Origin: Nodularia spumigena CCY9414
GTDB lineage: Bacteria; Cyanobacteriota; Cyanobacteriia; Cyanobacteriales; Nostocaceae
DNA length: 64,000 nucleotides
Direction: 5' to 3'
Assembly (NCBI RefSeq): GCF_000340565.2
Contig: NZ_CP007203.1
Coordinates: forward strand, 4,140,513-4,204,512
Of the stretch, positions 25,356 to 35,700 are shown one piece after another; position 1 is the first letter of the stretch; each line of letters begins with the position of its first letter. Position numbers and translations under genes: made by a program. Under the pieces are notes generated by a model. The model was not told the origin of the DNA. It was given only the letters and a program-made list of their open reading frames with translations, and did no database searches.

Positions 25356-26343
25356 GAATAAACGCCTACGAATTTGTTTCTACTTTAATCATCATAATAA
25401 CCTAATCTTATTGTCTTGATTTATTGTAAAAGAATTATTTTTTTCTTAATTAAATTTCCATGACTTTTTATAAATCCTTCTGTGAATTTAGCAAAATTAT
25501 CTAGTAAATGAAACTTATTATCAATAATTTGATGAGTAGATTTAGTAGTAATTTAGTGATTTTATCTAAATTACATCCTGTGAAGTTGCAATTATCCTCT
25601 CTGGCTAGCTATTTTATATTCCAGCAGCCATAAACTTCTGTGTTGATAAACATAAATCAATACCGAATTTCTATGTTACAGTTTCAATTAACAATCAAGA
25701 TAATGACATTTTTTCTTTTATACGAATAAGAAATATATCCCCAACAGTATTATAAAGTACAGTTTATATGTTCATTTCTTACATTGAAAAGTTTTCAATT
25801 TGTCATTTATAAAATAAAAATGCCCGTCTTTGAATTAATTTAAGCGCCTTCATTTTTATAATCAAAAAATCATCTTGTTCCTTTCTTCATACACCCATAA
25901 AAATGTATAGCTTGTAACAGAAGATTTAGCTATTTTAAATATTAAAATTATTAATAAAGAAAATGAATTATCCTCAGCAGATACATCTATGTTCTAGAAA
26001 ACCACTTTGGTTAATGCTCTAAGATCAACCGAAACAGTTTATAACCAAACTTTTAATTAAAGTCTTAAGAACAGTTTTCAAGCTCATTATGAACAAACTT
26101 CTCTAATTATTTATGAAATGTATAGTTAATAAAGAAGTAATTTAATACTTTCCTTAAAAGCCAGAAATATCTTTCTATTGGATGTGTAATTAAAATATGG
26201 ATGTGGGGAATTATGACAGCAATCAGAGATTATTTTTGCTGAAAATATAATTTGGTGGCCATTGATAAATAGCGAAAAAACATCCAGGGGAGACTTAAGC
26301 CAAACATCTCAACAATTAGAGTGGGAAGAAGCCCGATAGCCGT
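25356..26343. promoter_or_regulatory. Long AT-rich divergent region between fdxB and patB
   Basis: 988 bp, strongly AT-rich, with no MITE or dispersed repeat recognised and no ORF worth calling. It must carry promoters for fdxB (leftward) and patB (rightward), both expected to be heterocyst-controlled. No perfect GTA-N8-TAC NtcA box was spotted. The length is striking beside the compact intergenic gaps of this window. Confidence 0.5.
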
Positions 26344-27960
26344 ATGCCTTATACAATTCCTAACAACAATTGCGTTGGATGTGACAACTGCCGCCCCCAA
26401 TGTCCTACGGGTGCAATCAAAATCGAGAACGATGAATACTGGATCGATCCTAATCTTTGTAATAACTGTGAGGGCTATTATCCTGAACCACAATGTGTAA
26501 TAGTGTGTCCCACTAATTCGCCCATACCTTGGCAAGCCAAAAAAGGTAGATGCAAAGTTGAACCGAGAGATGCACCTAGCCCAGATTTATTTGCCAATGG
26601 TCAAAATAATCCCTTTGCTTCGGCGATTGTGATTTGGGAAGCTTGTAATGTATTAGCACAACGCACATCCCTGAATTGGGAAATTAATCAAGCAGGTTAC
26701 TTATCTTATGGCAGAAAAGTTAAACAAGGACGGGGTGCGATCGCCTTTCATCTCGAAGATCCATTTCCAGTCAACGCTCACGCTAGTAAAAGTATAACTG
26801 AGTTAGCAGCAATTGCCGCACTTGATATTAGAGCTACTTGTATTCATCTCATGTTTGCTGCCTATGCTACCTCCTTAGAGCAACCTTGGGAACAGGAGTT
26901 TGCCATTGATGAACGCCAAATTGAGAAATATTTAGGCTTAGAGAAGCGCAAGGACTTAAGCAAAAATGCCAAGCTAGCTTTAATCAAAAATATTGTCCAG
27001 CAAGCTTGTTCATTGATGATTTCCATTGACTGGCCTCAGCAAGGGCGTATTCCCGGATTTTCAGTCACAGGTAGCCGTTTGTGGGATTTAATCAATATTC
27101 AGCATCACTTTCAAGAAGATGATTTGGGGTGCAAATATTTGGTCGGACTAACTTTTAAAGTAAAAGCCGGAATATGGGCGCAGTATTTCTTAAACAAACA
27201 AGCCTGTAAAGAGCGAACTGCATTTTATCAATATGGCAGTTTACCAAAAACGCTATTAACTACTGTTATGAGCATTTGGCAGCAGCATGAAGGCGCAGTA
27301 CGATTAATGCTGTGGTTGCTGTTTAAAACCAAAATGGGCAAAGAACAACGCATCACTGTTCCTACATTACTACGCATTGCTTACGGTGAAGAAAAAGTTA
27401 CCATTGCCTCTAGACAAAGGGAAGAACGTAAACGCTTACTACGAACTTTTGAAAGTGATTTAGAAGTTCTTAATCATCATGGAATTAAACCCAATTTTGA
27501 TCCAGTAACTTACCCGTTAGAAATTCAACCTTTGTGGGCGAAGTTAATGGGTATTCCCGAAGATCCAGAGGAAGCTTTAGAATTTTGGACTAATGACGGT
27601 GGAGGTAACAACCGCCTCACAGATTCAGGCCCCCGTGGTAAGTGGAATCTGCTGATGAATGCGCGAATTTTGTCTTTTGAACTACCGCCAGAATGGGAAC
27701 AACGCACCTCTCAATTACAAAAAAAGCCAAGGCGAACTGTAAAAAGTAGAAGAAAAACCAACACCATCAGCGATTTACCCGGCGAACAGATTTTACAGGC
27801 GCGAAAAAATTTGCAACTTTCCCAGAGGGAATTAGCAAAGTTAACAGGTAAAAGCCAAAGCTGGATTCGCGATGTAGAAAATGGTCGTTTGAAAGTTAAA
27901 GCAGAAGACCAAGCACTATTACGGAAAGTGCTAAATATTGATTCAGGGATTTCCAAATAA
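26344..27960 (+). CDS. patB: PatB/CnfR: ferredoxin-domain transcriptional regulator of nitrogen fixation
   Basis: 538 residues. The N-terminus has two 4Fe-4S motifs: CVGCDNCRPQCPTGAI (residues 9-24) and CNNCEGYYPEPQCVIVCP (about 40-57). A C-terminal Cro/C1-type helix-turn-helix follows (ARKNLQLSQRELAKLTGKS, QSWIRDVENGRLKVKA; about 480-530). This domain order is that of PatB of Anabaena and CnfR, which activates nif genes under micro-oxic conditions, with the clusters as likely O2 sensors. The roughly 400-residue middle part is helical and unassigned. The neighbouring fdxB and cox genes fit. Confidence 0.93.
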   Translation: MPYTIPNNNCVGCDNCRPQCPTGAIKIENDEYWIDPNLCNNCEGYYPEPQCVIVCPTNSPIPWQAKKGRCKVEPRDAPSPDLFANGQNNPFASAIVIWEACNVLAQRTSLNWEINQAGYLSYGRKVKQGRGAIAFHLEDPFPVNAHASKSITELAAIAALDIRATCIHLMFAAYATSLEQPWEQEFAIDERQIEKYLGLEKRKDLSKNAKLALIKNIVQQACSLMISIDWPQQGRIPGFSVTGSRLWDLINIQHHFQEDDLGCKYLVGLTFKVKAGIWAQYFLNKQACKERTAFYQYGSLPKTLLTTVMSIWQQHEGAVRLMLWLLFKTKMGKEQRITVPTLLRIAYGEEKVTIASRQREERKRLLRTFESDLEVLNHHGIKPNFDPVTYPLEIQPLWAKLMGIPEDPEEALEFWTNDGGGNNRLTDSGPRGKWNLLMNARILSFELPPEWEQRTSQLQKKPRRTVKSRRKTNTISDLPGEQILQARKNLQLSQRELAKLTGKSQSWIRDVENGRLKVKAEDQALLRKVLNIDSGISK

Positions 27961-27976
27961 AAAAATCCCCAATTTG

Positions 27977-28099
27977 TAGTGGCGTGGCAAGCCTAAAATG
28001 TTGCATTAGCCAAAGTCCATATCATCGGCGTTTATCGGCGTTCATCGGCGGTTTGTTACCTCTAAACTAATGCATTATTTTAGGCTTCTCAGTCCACTA
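27977..28099. mobile_element. MITE-like element, family with GTGGCGTG...TAAAAT ends (copy B)
   Basis: The left end TAGTGGCGTGGCAAGCCTAA is mirrored by TTAGGCTTCTCAGTCCACTA at the right. The interior differs from copy A at 14454-14588: it carries the short tandem string ATCGGCGTTTATCGGCGTTC. Flanking TA/CAA symmetry suggests the inverted repeat extends a few bases further. Confidence 0.65.
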
Positions 28100-28200
28100 C
28101 AATTTTTGGGTAATTAATTTTTTGGTCTTCCCTCCTCGCTTGCGCTATGGTGTACACACAAATTGGCCTAGAGCGAGTTTTCAGTTCTAAAAACAATAAT

Positions 28201-28256
28201 TAAACGGAAATCAAGTTCCCCTCCTCGCAAGCGAGGAGGGGTTGGGGGTGGGGTTT
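28201..28256. repeat. G/C-rich hairpin repeat copy
   Basis: TTCCCCTCCTCGCAAGCGAG then GAGGGGTTGGGGGTGGGG. It forms a perfect hairpin CCCCTCCTCGC/GCGAGGAGGGG with the tail seen in other family members. Confidence 0.8.
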
Positions 28257-28276
28257 CATTTTATCTTCTCAAGCAT

Positions 28277-28314
28277 TAAAAAAAATCCCCACCCAGGCAA
28301 ATGCTTGGATGGGT
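28277..28314 (-). terminator. Rho-independent terminator of dnaK
   Basis: On the minus strand CCCATCC and GGGTGGG pair around an AAGCATTTGCCT loop and are followed by eight T residues. It lies 38 bp past the dnaK stop. Confidence 0.85.
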
Positions 28315-28351
28315 CAAAGTATTAAATAAATGGGGGCAAATCTGAACACTA

Positions 28352-30253
28352 CTAGCTTTCAGTGAAATCAGCATCAATCACATCATCACCGCCACCAGGA
28401 GGAGTAGGTCCACCATCTTGAGGTGCAGCACCAGGAGCCGCCGCATCACCACCAGCTTGCTGATAGATATTGCTACCAACCGCGAACAATGCTTGTTGTA
28501 ATTCTGGTGTCAGCTTCTTGATTTGCTCGTCGTCTTCTTTTGCAACAGCTTCACGAAGGTCTTTCACCAAACCTTCCACCTTCGTCTTGTCAGCTTCAGG
28601 AACCTTATCACCTAATTCTTGCAACTGCTTCTCAGCTTGGTACGCCAAGGAATCAGCTTGGTTCTTGCGTTCAATTTTTTCCCGACGTTCTTTGTCAGAA
28701 GAAGCATTTTTTTCAGCTTCTTGCACCATGCGGTCAACGTCAGATTTATCCAAAGTAGACGCGCCAGTAATACTGATAGACTGTTCCTTACCAGTACCTT
28801 TGTCTTTAGCGGTAACGTTAAGGATACCGTTGGCATCAATATCAAAGGTAACTTCAATTTGTGGTACTCCACGCGGTGCGGGAGGAATACCATCAAGTCG
28901 GAAGGTTCCTAAACTCTTGTTATCGTTTGAGAACTCCCGTTCACCTTGAAGAACGTGAATTTCTACATTGGTTTGTCCATCCACAGCCGTAGAGAACACT
29001 TCCGACTTCTTGGTGGGGATGGTGGTATTCCGAGGGATAATTTTAGTCATCACACCGCCCAAGGTTTCTACACCCAAAGACAGTGGGGACACATCTAACA
29101 ATAAGATGCCTGTGACATCACCCGCTAGTACACCTGCTTGAATAGCCGCACCAACTGCCACTACTTCATCAGGGTTAACACTTTGGTTGGGTTCTTTATC
29201 TAATACCTTCTTCACTACCTGTTGCACGGCAGGAATACGGGTAGAACCACCCACTAGTACAACTTCATTAATATCGGCTCTGCTTAATTTAGCATCCCGA
29301 ATCGCGTTTTCCACAGGAATGCGGCAACGGTCGATTAAATCCGAGCAGAGTTCTTCAAACTTAGCACGGGTGAGAGTTGTATCCAGGTGCTTGGGACCAT
29401 CCTGGGTAGCGGTGATAAATGGCAAATTGATTTCCGCTTGAGAAACGCTAGAAAGCTCAATTTTTGCTTTTTCTGCCGCTTCAGTCAAACGTTGTAAAGC
29501 TTGTTTATCTTGACGTAGGTCAATTCCTTCTGCTTTTCTGAATTGTTCAGCCAAGAAATCAACTATTTTTTTATCGAAGTCGTCACCACCCAGGTGAGTA
29601 TCACCAGAAGTAGCTAGAACTTCAAATACTCCATCACCTACTTCTAGGATGGATACGTCGAAAGTACCACCACCAAGGTCAAATACCAGAATGGTTTCGT
29701 TGCTCTTCTTATCAAAACCATAAGCGAGAGAAGCGGCGGTAGGTTCGTTGATAATCCGTAGAACTTCAATGCCTGCAATTTTACCAGCGTCTTTTGTAGC
29801 TTGTCGCTGGGAGTCGTTAAAGTATGCTGGAACAGTGATTACAGCTTGGGTAACAGTTTCACCCAGATATTTGCTGGCATCTTCAACGAGTTTGCGAAGA
29901 ACTTTTGCAGAAATTTCTTCAGGCGCAAAGGGTTTACCAACTATCGGACAATCTAACTTAACATTGCCGTTGCTGCTCAGAACTTTGTAAGAAACTTCCG
30001 TAGACTCGTTACCAACTTCGTCGTAACGTCGTCCCAGAAAGCGTTTAACAGAGTAAAAAGTATTTTCAGGGTTCATTACGCCCTGGCGTTTGGCGATTTG
30101 ACCAACTAAATTATCGCCATTTTTGGCAAATGCCACTACTGATGGTGTTGTCCGAAAACCTTCTGCGTTAGCAATAACGGTGGGTTTACCGCCTTCCATA
30201 ACTGCTACGCAAGAGTTCGTGGTACCTAAGTCAATTCCAACAACTTTTGCCAT
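28352..30253 (-). CDS. dnaK: Molecular chaperone DnaK (Hsp70)
   Basis: 633 residues, complete. The nucleotide-binding domain starts [20 protein letters not shown]; phosphate-2 and adenosine motifs [13 protein letters not shown] and [14 protein letters not shown] are present, then the substrate-binding domain and a Gly/Pro/Ala-rich tail ending [10 protein letters not shown]. It folds and remodels proteins with DnaJ and GrpE. Cyanobacteria carry several dnaK genes; the length and tail fit the main housekeeping type (DnaK2-like), judged from memory of the family. No dnaJ or grpE is adjacent. The terminator is clear; no CIRCE element was seen upstream. Confidence 0.97.
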   Translation of the reverse strand: MAKVVGIDLGTTNSCVAVMEGGKPTVIANAEGFRTTPSVVAFAKNGDNLVGQIAKRQGVMNPENTFYSVKRFLGRRYDEVGNESTEVSYKVLSSNGNVKLDCPIVGKPFAPEEISAKVLRKLVEDASKYLGETVTQAVITVPAYFNDSQRQATKDAGKIAGIEVLRIINEPTAASLAYGFDKKSNETILVFDLGGGTFDVSILEVGDGVFEVLATSGDTHLGGDDFDKKIVDFLAEQFRKAEGIDLRQDKQALQRLTEAAEKAKIELSSVSQAEINLPFITATQDGPKHLDTTLTRAKFEELCSDLIDRCRIPVENAIRDAKLSRADINEVVLVGGSTRIPAVQQVVKKVLDKEPNQSVNPDEVVAVGAAIQAGVLAGDVTGILLLDVSPLSLGVETLGGVMTKIIPRNTTIPTKKSEVFSTAVDGQTNVEIHVLQGEREFSNDNKSLGTFRLDGIPPAPRGVPQIEVTFDIDANGILNVTAKDKGTGKEQSISITGASTLDKSDVDRMVQEAEKNASSDKERREKIERKNQADSLAYQAEKQLQELGDKVPEADKTKVEGLVKDLREAVAKEDDEQIKKLTPELQQALFAVGSNIYQQAGGDAAAPGAAPQDGGPTPPGGGDDVIDADFTES

Positions 30254-30786
30254 TTTAATTATTGGCTCCGTATAACTACAAATGAATGAATGGGAATATT
30301 AAGGGACTAAATCTGGAACCAACGGGTTAAAAAAACAGTTAGTTCAGCATTAACAACCTTTAATTCGGCTTTCCTGGGGTTAAAACCTCAAGTTATCCTG
30401 ATATATATACTGAGAACTTCAGTTATAGCCAGTCCATGAAGGAGGGTTTCCCGAACCTTGGACGGGACGGTTAATTTTAAAGGATGTATTTAGTTCGTTC
30501 ATTGAGAAATTTGCTTTCACTCTGTCTAATGTATGAGAATTAATACTTTCAGCAATTAGGGTGAACCGTAATCTCAAAGTGGTGTTTGCCGTCTTTAGGT
30601 GTAACAAACCCTAGATTTACTCAGGATAAATAGCCAAAAAAAGGCGCTATATCCCCAATAACACTGTTAAATGACAGTCATGCTATACAAAATTATGTTT
30701 ATTAGTACAATAATACTATTGAGTGCATGAGTGGATAATGTTCACCCATCAGAGGTAAAATCGCAAATCTCCGCACTACATCACGA
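30254..30786. promoter_or_regulatory. dnaK upstream region
   Basis: 533 bp with no believable gene; a 62-residue minus ORF at 30419-30607 has no family look. It should contain the dnaK promoter. No TTAGCACTC-N9-GAGTGCTAA (CIRCE) is present, so HrcA control is not supported. Confidence 0.5.
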
Positions 30787-31602
30787 GTGAAAACAGACAG
30801 TATTTTTTATCGCCTTTTTCAAGAATTGCCCAGTATTTTTTTTGAATTAATTGGTAATTCACCCCAGCTTGCTGAAACTTACACATTTTCTTCCATAGAA
30901 ATTAAGCAAACGGCATTTCGTATAGATGGCGTTTTTCTGCCGACACAAGGCGAACAAAACCCCATCTACTTTGTTGAAGTTCAGTTTCAAACTGATACAG
31001 AAATTTATTCGCGGCTGTTTTCTGAAATATATTTATATTTGCGGCAAAATAAACCTAAAAACTCATGGCGAGGAGTAGTAATTTATCCCACGCGCAGCGT
31101 TGATACTTCAGATATCAATAATTACAGCGAGTTTTTCACCAGCCAGCGTGTTACCCGCATTTATCTGGATGAATTAGGGGAAACAATATCATTGCCCATT
31201 GGGATTGCTACTATTAAATTAATAGTCGAGAATAAAGATACAGCCATTGTAACTGCCAGGGAATTAATAGACCGAACCCAGCAAGAGCCTAACGGTGAAT
31301 CACAACGGCAACAGTTACTACAACTAATAGAGACTATTTTGGTTTACAAATTTCCCACCATGAGCCGAAAGGAGATTGAAGAAATGTTTCGGTTAAGCGA
31401 TTTGAAACAGACACGAGTTTATCAAGAAGCTAAACAAGAAGGCTTACAGGAAGGAAAACAAGAAGGCTTACAGGAAGGAAGTTTAAAAGCGAAATTAGCA
31501 GCAGTATCTCGATTATTAGCGTTGGGTTTGACGGTTGAACAAATTGCCCAGGCTTTAGATTTGAATGTTGAACAGGTTAGGCAAGCTACACAAGGAGATT
31601 AA
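30787..31602 (+). CDS. Rpn/PD-(D/E)XK nuclease-family protein (DUF2887 type)
   Basis: 271 residues, GTG start at 30787, fixed by the conserved family opening KTDSIFYRLFQELP. The nuclease-like core reads FRIDGVFLP then YFVEVQFQTD, the D...ExQ pattern of the PD-(D/E)XK fold in recombination-promoting nuclease or transposase-like proteins. The C-terminal part has a QEGLQEGKQEGLQEG repeat and a short helical tail (LGLTVEQIAQALDLNVEQV), both usual in cyanobacterial members. These occur in many copies per genome. No terminal repeats typical of an IS were found around it. Confidence 0.85.
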   Translation: MKTDSIFYRLFQELPSIFFELIGNSPQLAETYTFSSIEIKQTAFRIDGVFLPTQGEQNPIYFVEVQFQTDTEIYSRLFSEIYLYLRQNKPKNSWRGVVIYPTRSVDTSDINNYSEFFTSQRVTRIYLDELGETISLPIGIATIKLIVENKDTAIVTARELIDRTQQEPNGESQRQQLLQLIETILVYKFPTMSRKEIEEMFRLSDLKQTRVYQEAKQEGLQEGKQEGLQEGSLKAKLAAVSRLLALGLTVEQIAQALDLNVEQVRQATQGD

Positions 31603-31661
31603 ACGCACGTAAATAACCCTAAATGCCATCATCTTCAATTTTCACAAGTTTCAATTTTATT

Positions 31662-32714
31662 ATGCTTACACTATCTCCTACTTTAAAAGCTAAACTCTCT
31701 CAGCCCCTGAAAATCGGCTCTTTTGAGGTCAAAAGTCGAGTTCTTCAGTCGCCTTTATCTGGGGTGACAGATATGGTGTTTCGTCGTCTGGTGCGTCGGT
31801 ATGCGCCAGATTCGATGTTGTATACAGAAATGGTAAATGCTACAGGGTTGCACTATGTGAAAGAGTTACCGAAAATTATGGAGGTAGACCCCAGGGAACG
31901 ACCAATCAGTATTCAGTTGTTTGATTGTCGCCCGGATTTTTTGGCAGAAGCCGCAATTAAGGCTGTTGCGGAGGGTGCTGATACTATTGATATTAATATG
32001 GGTTGTCCGGTCAATAAAATTACTAAAAATGGTGGCGGTTCATCTTTATTGCGTCAACCGGAAGTGGCGGAAGCTATTGTGCAAGAAGTAGTGAAGGCTG
32101 TTAAAGTCCCAGTCACAGTAAAAACTCGCATTGGCTGGAATGATAAGGAAATTACGATCCTTGATTTTGCCAAGCGGATGGAAGATGCTGGAGCGCAAAT
32201 GATTACAGTGCATGGACGCACTCGCGCTCAAGGGTACAATGGTAATGCTCGATGGGAATGGATTACTCGTGTAAAAGAAGTGCTTTCGATTCCGGTAATT
32301 GGGAATGGAGATATTTTTTCAGTTGAAGCGGCTGTGAGATGTTTAGAACAAACTGGCGCTGATGGGGTGATGTGTTCTCGTGGGACTTTGGGTTATCCCT
32401 TTTTGGTGGGAGAAATTGACCATTTCTTGAAAACCGGGGAAATGTTAGCGCCACCAAGCCCAATTCAACGCTTGGAATGTGCCAGAGATCATTTACAAGC
32501 ATTATGGGAATATAAAGGCGATCGCGGTGTACGTCAAGCCCGTAAGCACATGACCTGGTACGCGAAAGGTTTTGTCGGTGCGGCTGAGTTGCGTGGAAAG
32601 TTAAGTTTGATTGAAACAGTGCAGCAAGGTTTAGATTTAATTGACCTAGGAATTGAACAGTTAAATCATAGTTATCAACCAATAGAAGAAGCAACAAATT
32701 TTCAAGTTGCTTAA
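31662..32714 (+). CDS. dus: tRNA-dihydrouridine synthase
   Basis: 350 residues from the ATG at 31662 (MLTLSPTLKAKLSQPL). A further ATG at 31623 would add 13 residues lacking family character. FMN barrel motifs: QSPLSGVTDMVFRRLVRR, the catalytic Cys in NMGCPVNKITKNGGGSSLL, VKTRIGWND, VHGRTRAQGYNG and IGNGDIFS. It reduces uridine to dihydrouridine in tRNA D-loops with NADPH. It is followed by a GC-rich repeat and a convergent gene. No ribosome site is obvious for either start. Confidence 0.93.
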   Translation: MLTLSPTLKAKLSQPLKIGSFEVKSRVLQSPLSGVTDMVFRRLVRRYAPDSMLYTEMVNATGLHYVKELPKIMEVDPRERPISIQLFDCRPDFLAEAAIKAVAEGADTIDINMGCPVNKITKNGGGSSLLRQPEVAEAIVQEVVKAVKVPVTVKTRIGWNDKEITILDFAKRMEDAGAQMITVHGRTRAQGYNGNARWEWITRVKEVLSIPVIGNGDIFSVEAAVRCLEQTGADGVMCSRGTLGYPFLVGEIDHFLKTGEMLAPPSPIQRLECARDHLQALWEYKGDRGVRQARKHMTWYAKGFVGAAELRGKLSLIETVQQGLDLIDLGIEQLNHSYQPIEEATNFQVA

Positions 32715-32756
32715 TCTAAATCACCCCCATTTATTAACTGAACAAACAAAATTCTT

Positions 32757-32795
32757 GCTCCCTCTCCTTAGTAAGGAGAGGGTTGGGGTGAGGTT
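32757..32795. repeat. G/C-rich hairpin repeat between converging genes
   Basis: CTCCCTCTCCTTAGTAAGGA then GAGGGTTGGGGTGAGG. It is a perfect CTCTCCTTA/TAAGGAGAG hairpin with the GTTGGGGTGAGG tail, another relative of the 8597 repeat family. It may act as a terminator. Confidence 0.75.
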
Positions 32796-32797
32796 CT

Positions 32798-35700
32798 TTA
32801 ATTGTTTACCCCGACATATTTATTCTTCCCCGACTCAACCTTTGATTTTGGATAATTATTAGCCGTTTTACCCTCAAAATTATTGATCCCAGCTAACATT
32901 AACTCATCGCGTTGATGCCAAATGGTAAATATTTTTTCCCTACCATCATAGAATGTATCTGAGTCTATTTGATATGTTTTATGGACTCGTTTTAGTTTCA
33001 AACCCAATAGTTTTAATAGTCGGCTGAGTATTTTTATTGCTGAAATACTTTCTTTGCCTCTAACCAAATCAATCCCTAAGACTCTTTTAATGTGTTTACT
33101 ATGCTGAGAAGCAACATCTTTAAGCAAAAGTAAATCAGGATGATCTTCTGTAAATTTTCTTTCTGGTTCTAAAAATTGCAGCATTCCTAACGCTCTCATA
33201 GCTTCAACTTTGCAGGTATAAGTTTTTAAATCTGGCAGAAAAACTTTCCCATCACCCCACAATAATTGTTGCTGCCATTCTTGCTGATCTCTGACATGAA
33301 AATACTCGCTTTCATGTGTAAGGTAATAGTGAAGCAGTAATTGAACATAGTACCCTTTGTCATCCCGCAACTTTAATTCAGGAGTAACTGGAATCCCATA
33401 TCTTTGTCTGAGAGTATATTTATCAATTTGGTGACGTTCTGCTTCTAATAGAGAATGTTTATTTAATAGTTGCTCATACTCTAAATAATTAATATCTCGT
33501 GCTTTGGCTACAGCAATCGCGGCTAATAATTGATGTTGTTGCTTAATCTCTCGAATTTGGTATTTAATATCTTTCGCTTTTTGACGCTTTTCTGACCAAT
33601 CTCTTTGCACTTTCACGATTTCTATAACTAACCTTTTGCGGTTTTCCACATCGTCAGAATCTGTTGCCAAAAATGCTAGGCGTAAATCTCTGACAATATT
33701 ATTGTGAACAGCATTACTTCGCAACCAGATTTGATGTCCATCTGCTATTAAACCATCTTGCATTGATTGGCGATAGAGACGAATCGAGGCGTTTACCCTA
33801 GCAGATAATTTTGCCCAAGTCCGTAAATGTATTGGGTCATAAACTAATGGTAAATCTACATCTATTTTATGTAAAGGACTCAGCAAGGCTAAGTTTTCTT
33901 TTTGATTTTCTTGATACCAGTCAGATAGTAAGCGATAATTTGTACTCCCACTCCCAATTAAGCCTATTCCTCTCTTAGCACACCAGACAATACGAGGAAC
34001 ATTATCCCGGACTCTGGCTAATGCTTGTCGGGCTTCTGAGTCAGGAATTACTCCTTGAAAAATCCCATAAACTCGGTCGAAGTGTTGGACATCAATACTA
34101 ATTCCTGTTCCAAGGCTAGGAGTGACAAAAACGGTATCATATTCAGGTATTTTTTGATTAATATCTCCCACAAAATCAACGGCTGCATGACCAGGTGTGC
34201 TGGTTGTGCGACTGCTTATTACTAGAGATTTGGGAAATTGCTGTCGTAATTTTTCTAAACGTTCTTTGAGGTAGCTTTCAATTGTTTCGCAACTATAACG
34301 CCCAGAACGACTATCTGTAGTTACGTAACATTTAAGTCCTGCTATTAAGTCTAATTCTAGTTTATGAATCAAGGGTGTGGGGTTAGGAGAATCATAGAAA
34401 GTCACATTCCAGCCTTTCTGAGGTTTCCATTGATTTAACAACACCCAAGGCGTTATTTTAATTCCTGATAATTTTTGCAAATATTCTAAAGATACATCTG
34501 ACAAATCAGCATCTTGGGCAATTACTAACCCCCCTGTTGTCAAAACTGTTGAAATTAGCTGTTGAAATAATTTTAGAATTTTAACTCGTTTATGTTTACA
34601 AGTATTACTATTAAGTAGATGCCACAAAGATTGTTCTACTTCATCCAGAATTAATATTGCGCCTTGCCAATCTTTAGGGTTAAGTTTCCAAATAGAATCA
34701 ACACATAAACCGAAAGACTTTGTTTTGTTTAATGGATCGCTGATAATAGGTAAATTCTTATCTGCTTGCATTAAATGTTGTTTATTATTAAATCCCCATT
34801 GAATACCAATTTTCTCACACAAAAAACGACCTAATTGAATTCTGTGTGTAATTAATAATACAGGTCTATTTATAGCTTGAGCTTTGTTAACAATGCCTTG
34901 CAGGGCTGTGGTTTTTCCTGTTCCTTTGGCTGATTTTACTCCCACTAACCCAGAAGCGGGATAACATACTTCTTCTAAGTAAGGACAGTTGACGGTGAGT
35001 CCAGCTGGAATAGTTAACTGAGTATGGGGTTTACTTTGGGCTAAATAAATCTCTAAATCAACGCTTTGGCGATAAATTTTATCGAAAGCACTTGCACCTT
35101 TAGCAACAATTAGTTCATCAACACCTTTTTCTATTCCTGGAAGTTCGATAACTTTAACAGGGCATTTTTTTTCTTGGAATAAACAACCTAGTTGGGAAAT
35201 GGCGTTATTGATAGCAGCAATTTTCCTCGGTTGAGTTTCAAAATCAAAGCAAATATAAAAGGCGCGGTTTGTTGTTGCAAATGCTGCTAGGTCGGGAATC
35301 AGTTGACGACTGGTGACTTTGCCAAAGGTATCTTTAAAAACTCGATAACCACTGGTAATTCCCGGAATGGCGATCGCAGCGTATCCTTGTGTTAATAATG
35401 CTGCTGCTTTCTTCACACCCTCGCAGATGATGACGGGTAAATTTTGTTGCATTACCCATTGCCAAAACCCCTCAGCTTCTCCATGAGCATTAACGTTGAT
35501 ATTGCTGGGCATCGTTAGATTATACCGTTGCGATACTTGCTGCCAAATTTTTATTGTCACCCGCAGACAAAATACCCGTGTTGGTGTGCTGGGTGGATGT
35601 TCGTACTTGATGGATTTACCATTCTGATTAATTCGGGGTTGGTTTGGTTTAAAACATCCCCATTCCATTGATTCCCAGTTATTTAAAGGATCTAAACCAG

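Larger units (their letters stand above)
27961..28351. other. Repeat cluster between converging patB and dnaK
   Basis: About 390 bp containing a MITE-like element (27977-28099), a GC-rich repeat copy cut by a GGTGTACACACAA end (28131-28161), a second GC-rich repeat (28201-28256) and the dnaK terminator. No gene. Confidence 0.75.

Noticed and set aside
30254-30400. CIRCE heat-shock operator at dnaK
   Set aside because: No TTAGCACTC-N9-GAGTGCTAA inverted repeat is present.
30419-30607. 62-residue minus-strand ORF upstream of dnaK
   Set aside because: No recognisable motif, no ribosome site, and it lies in the expected dnaK leader and promoter.
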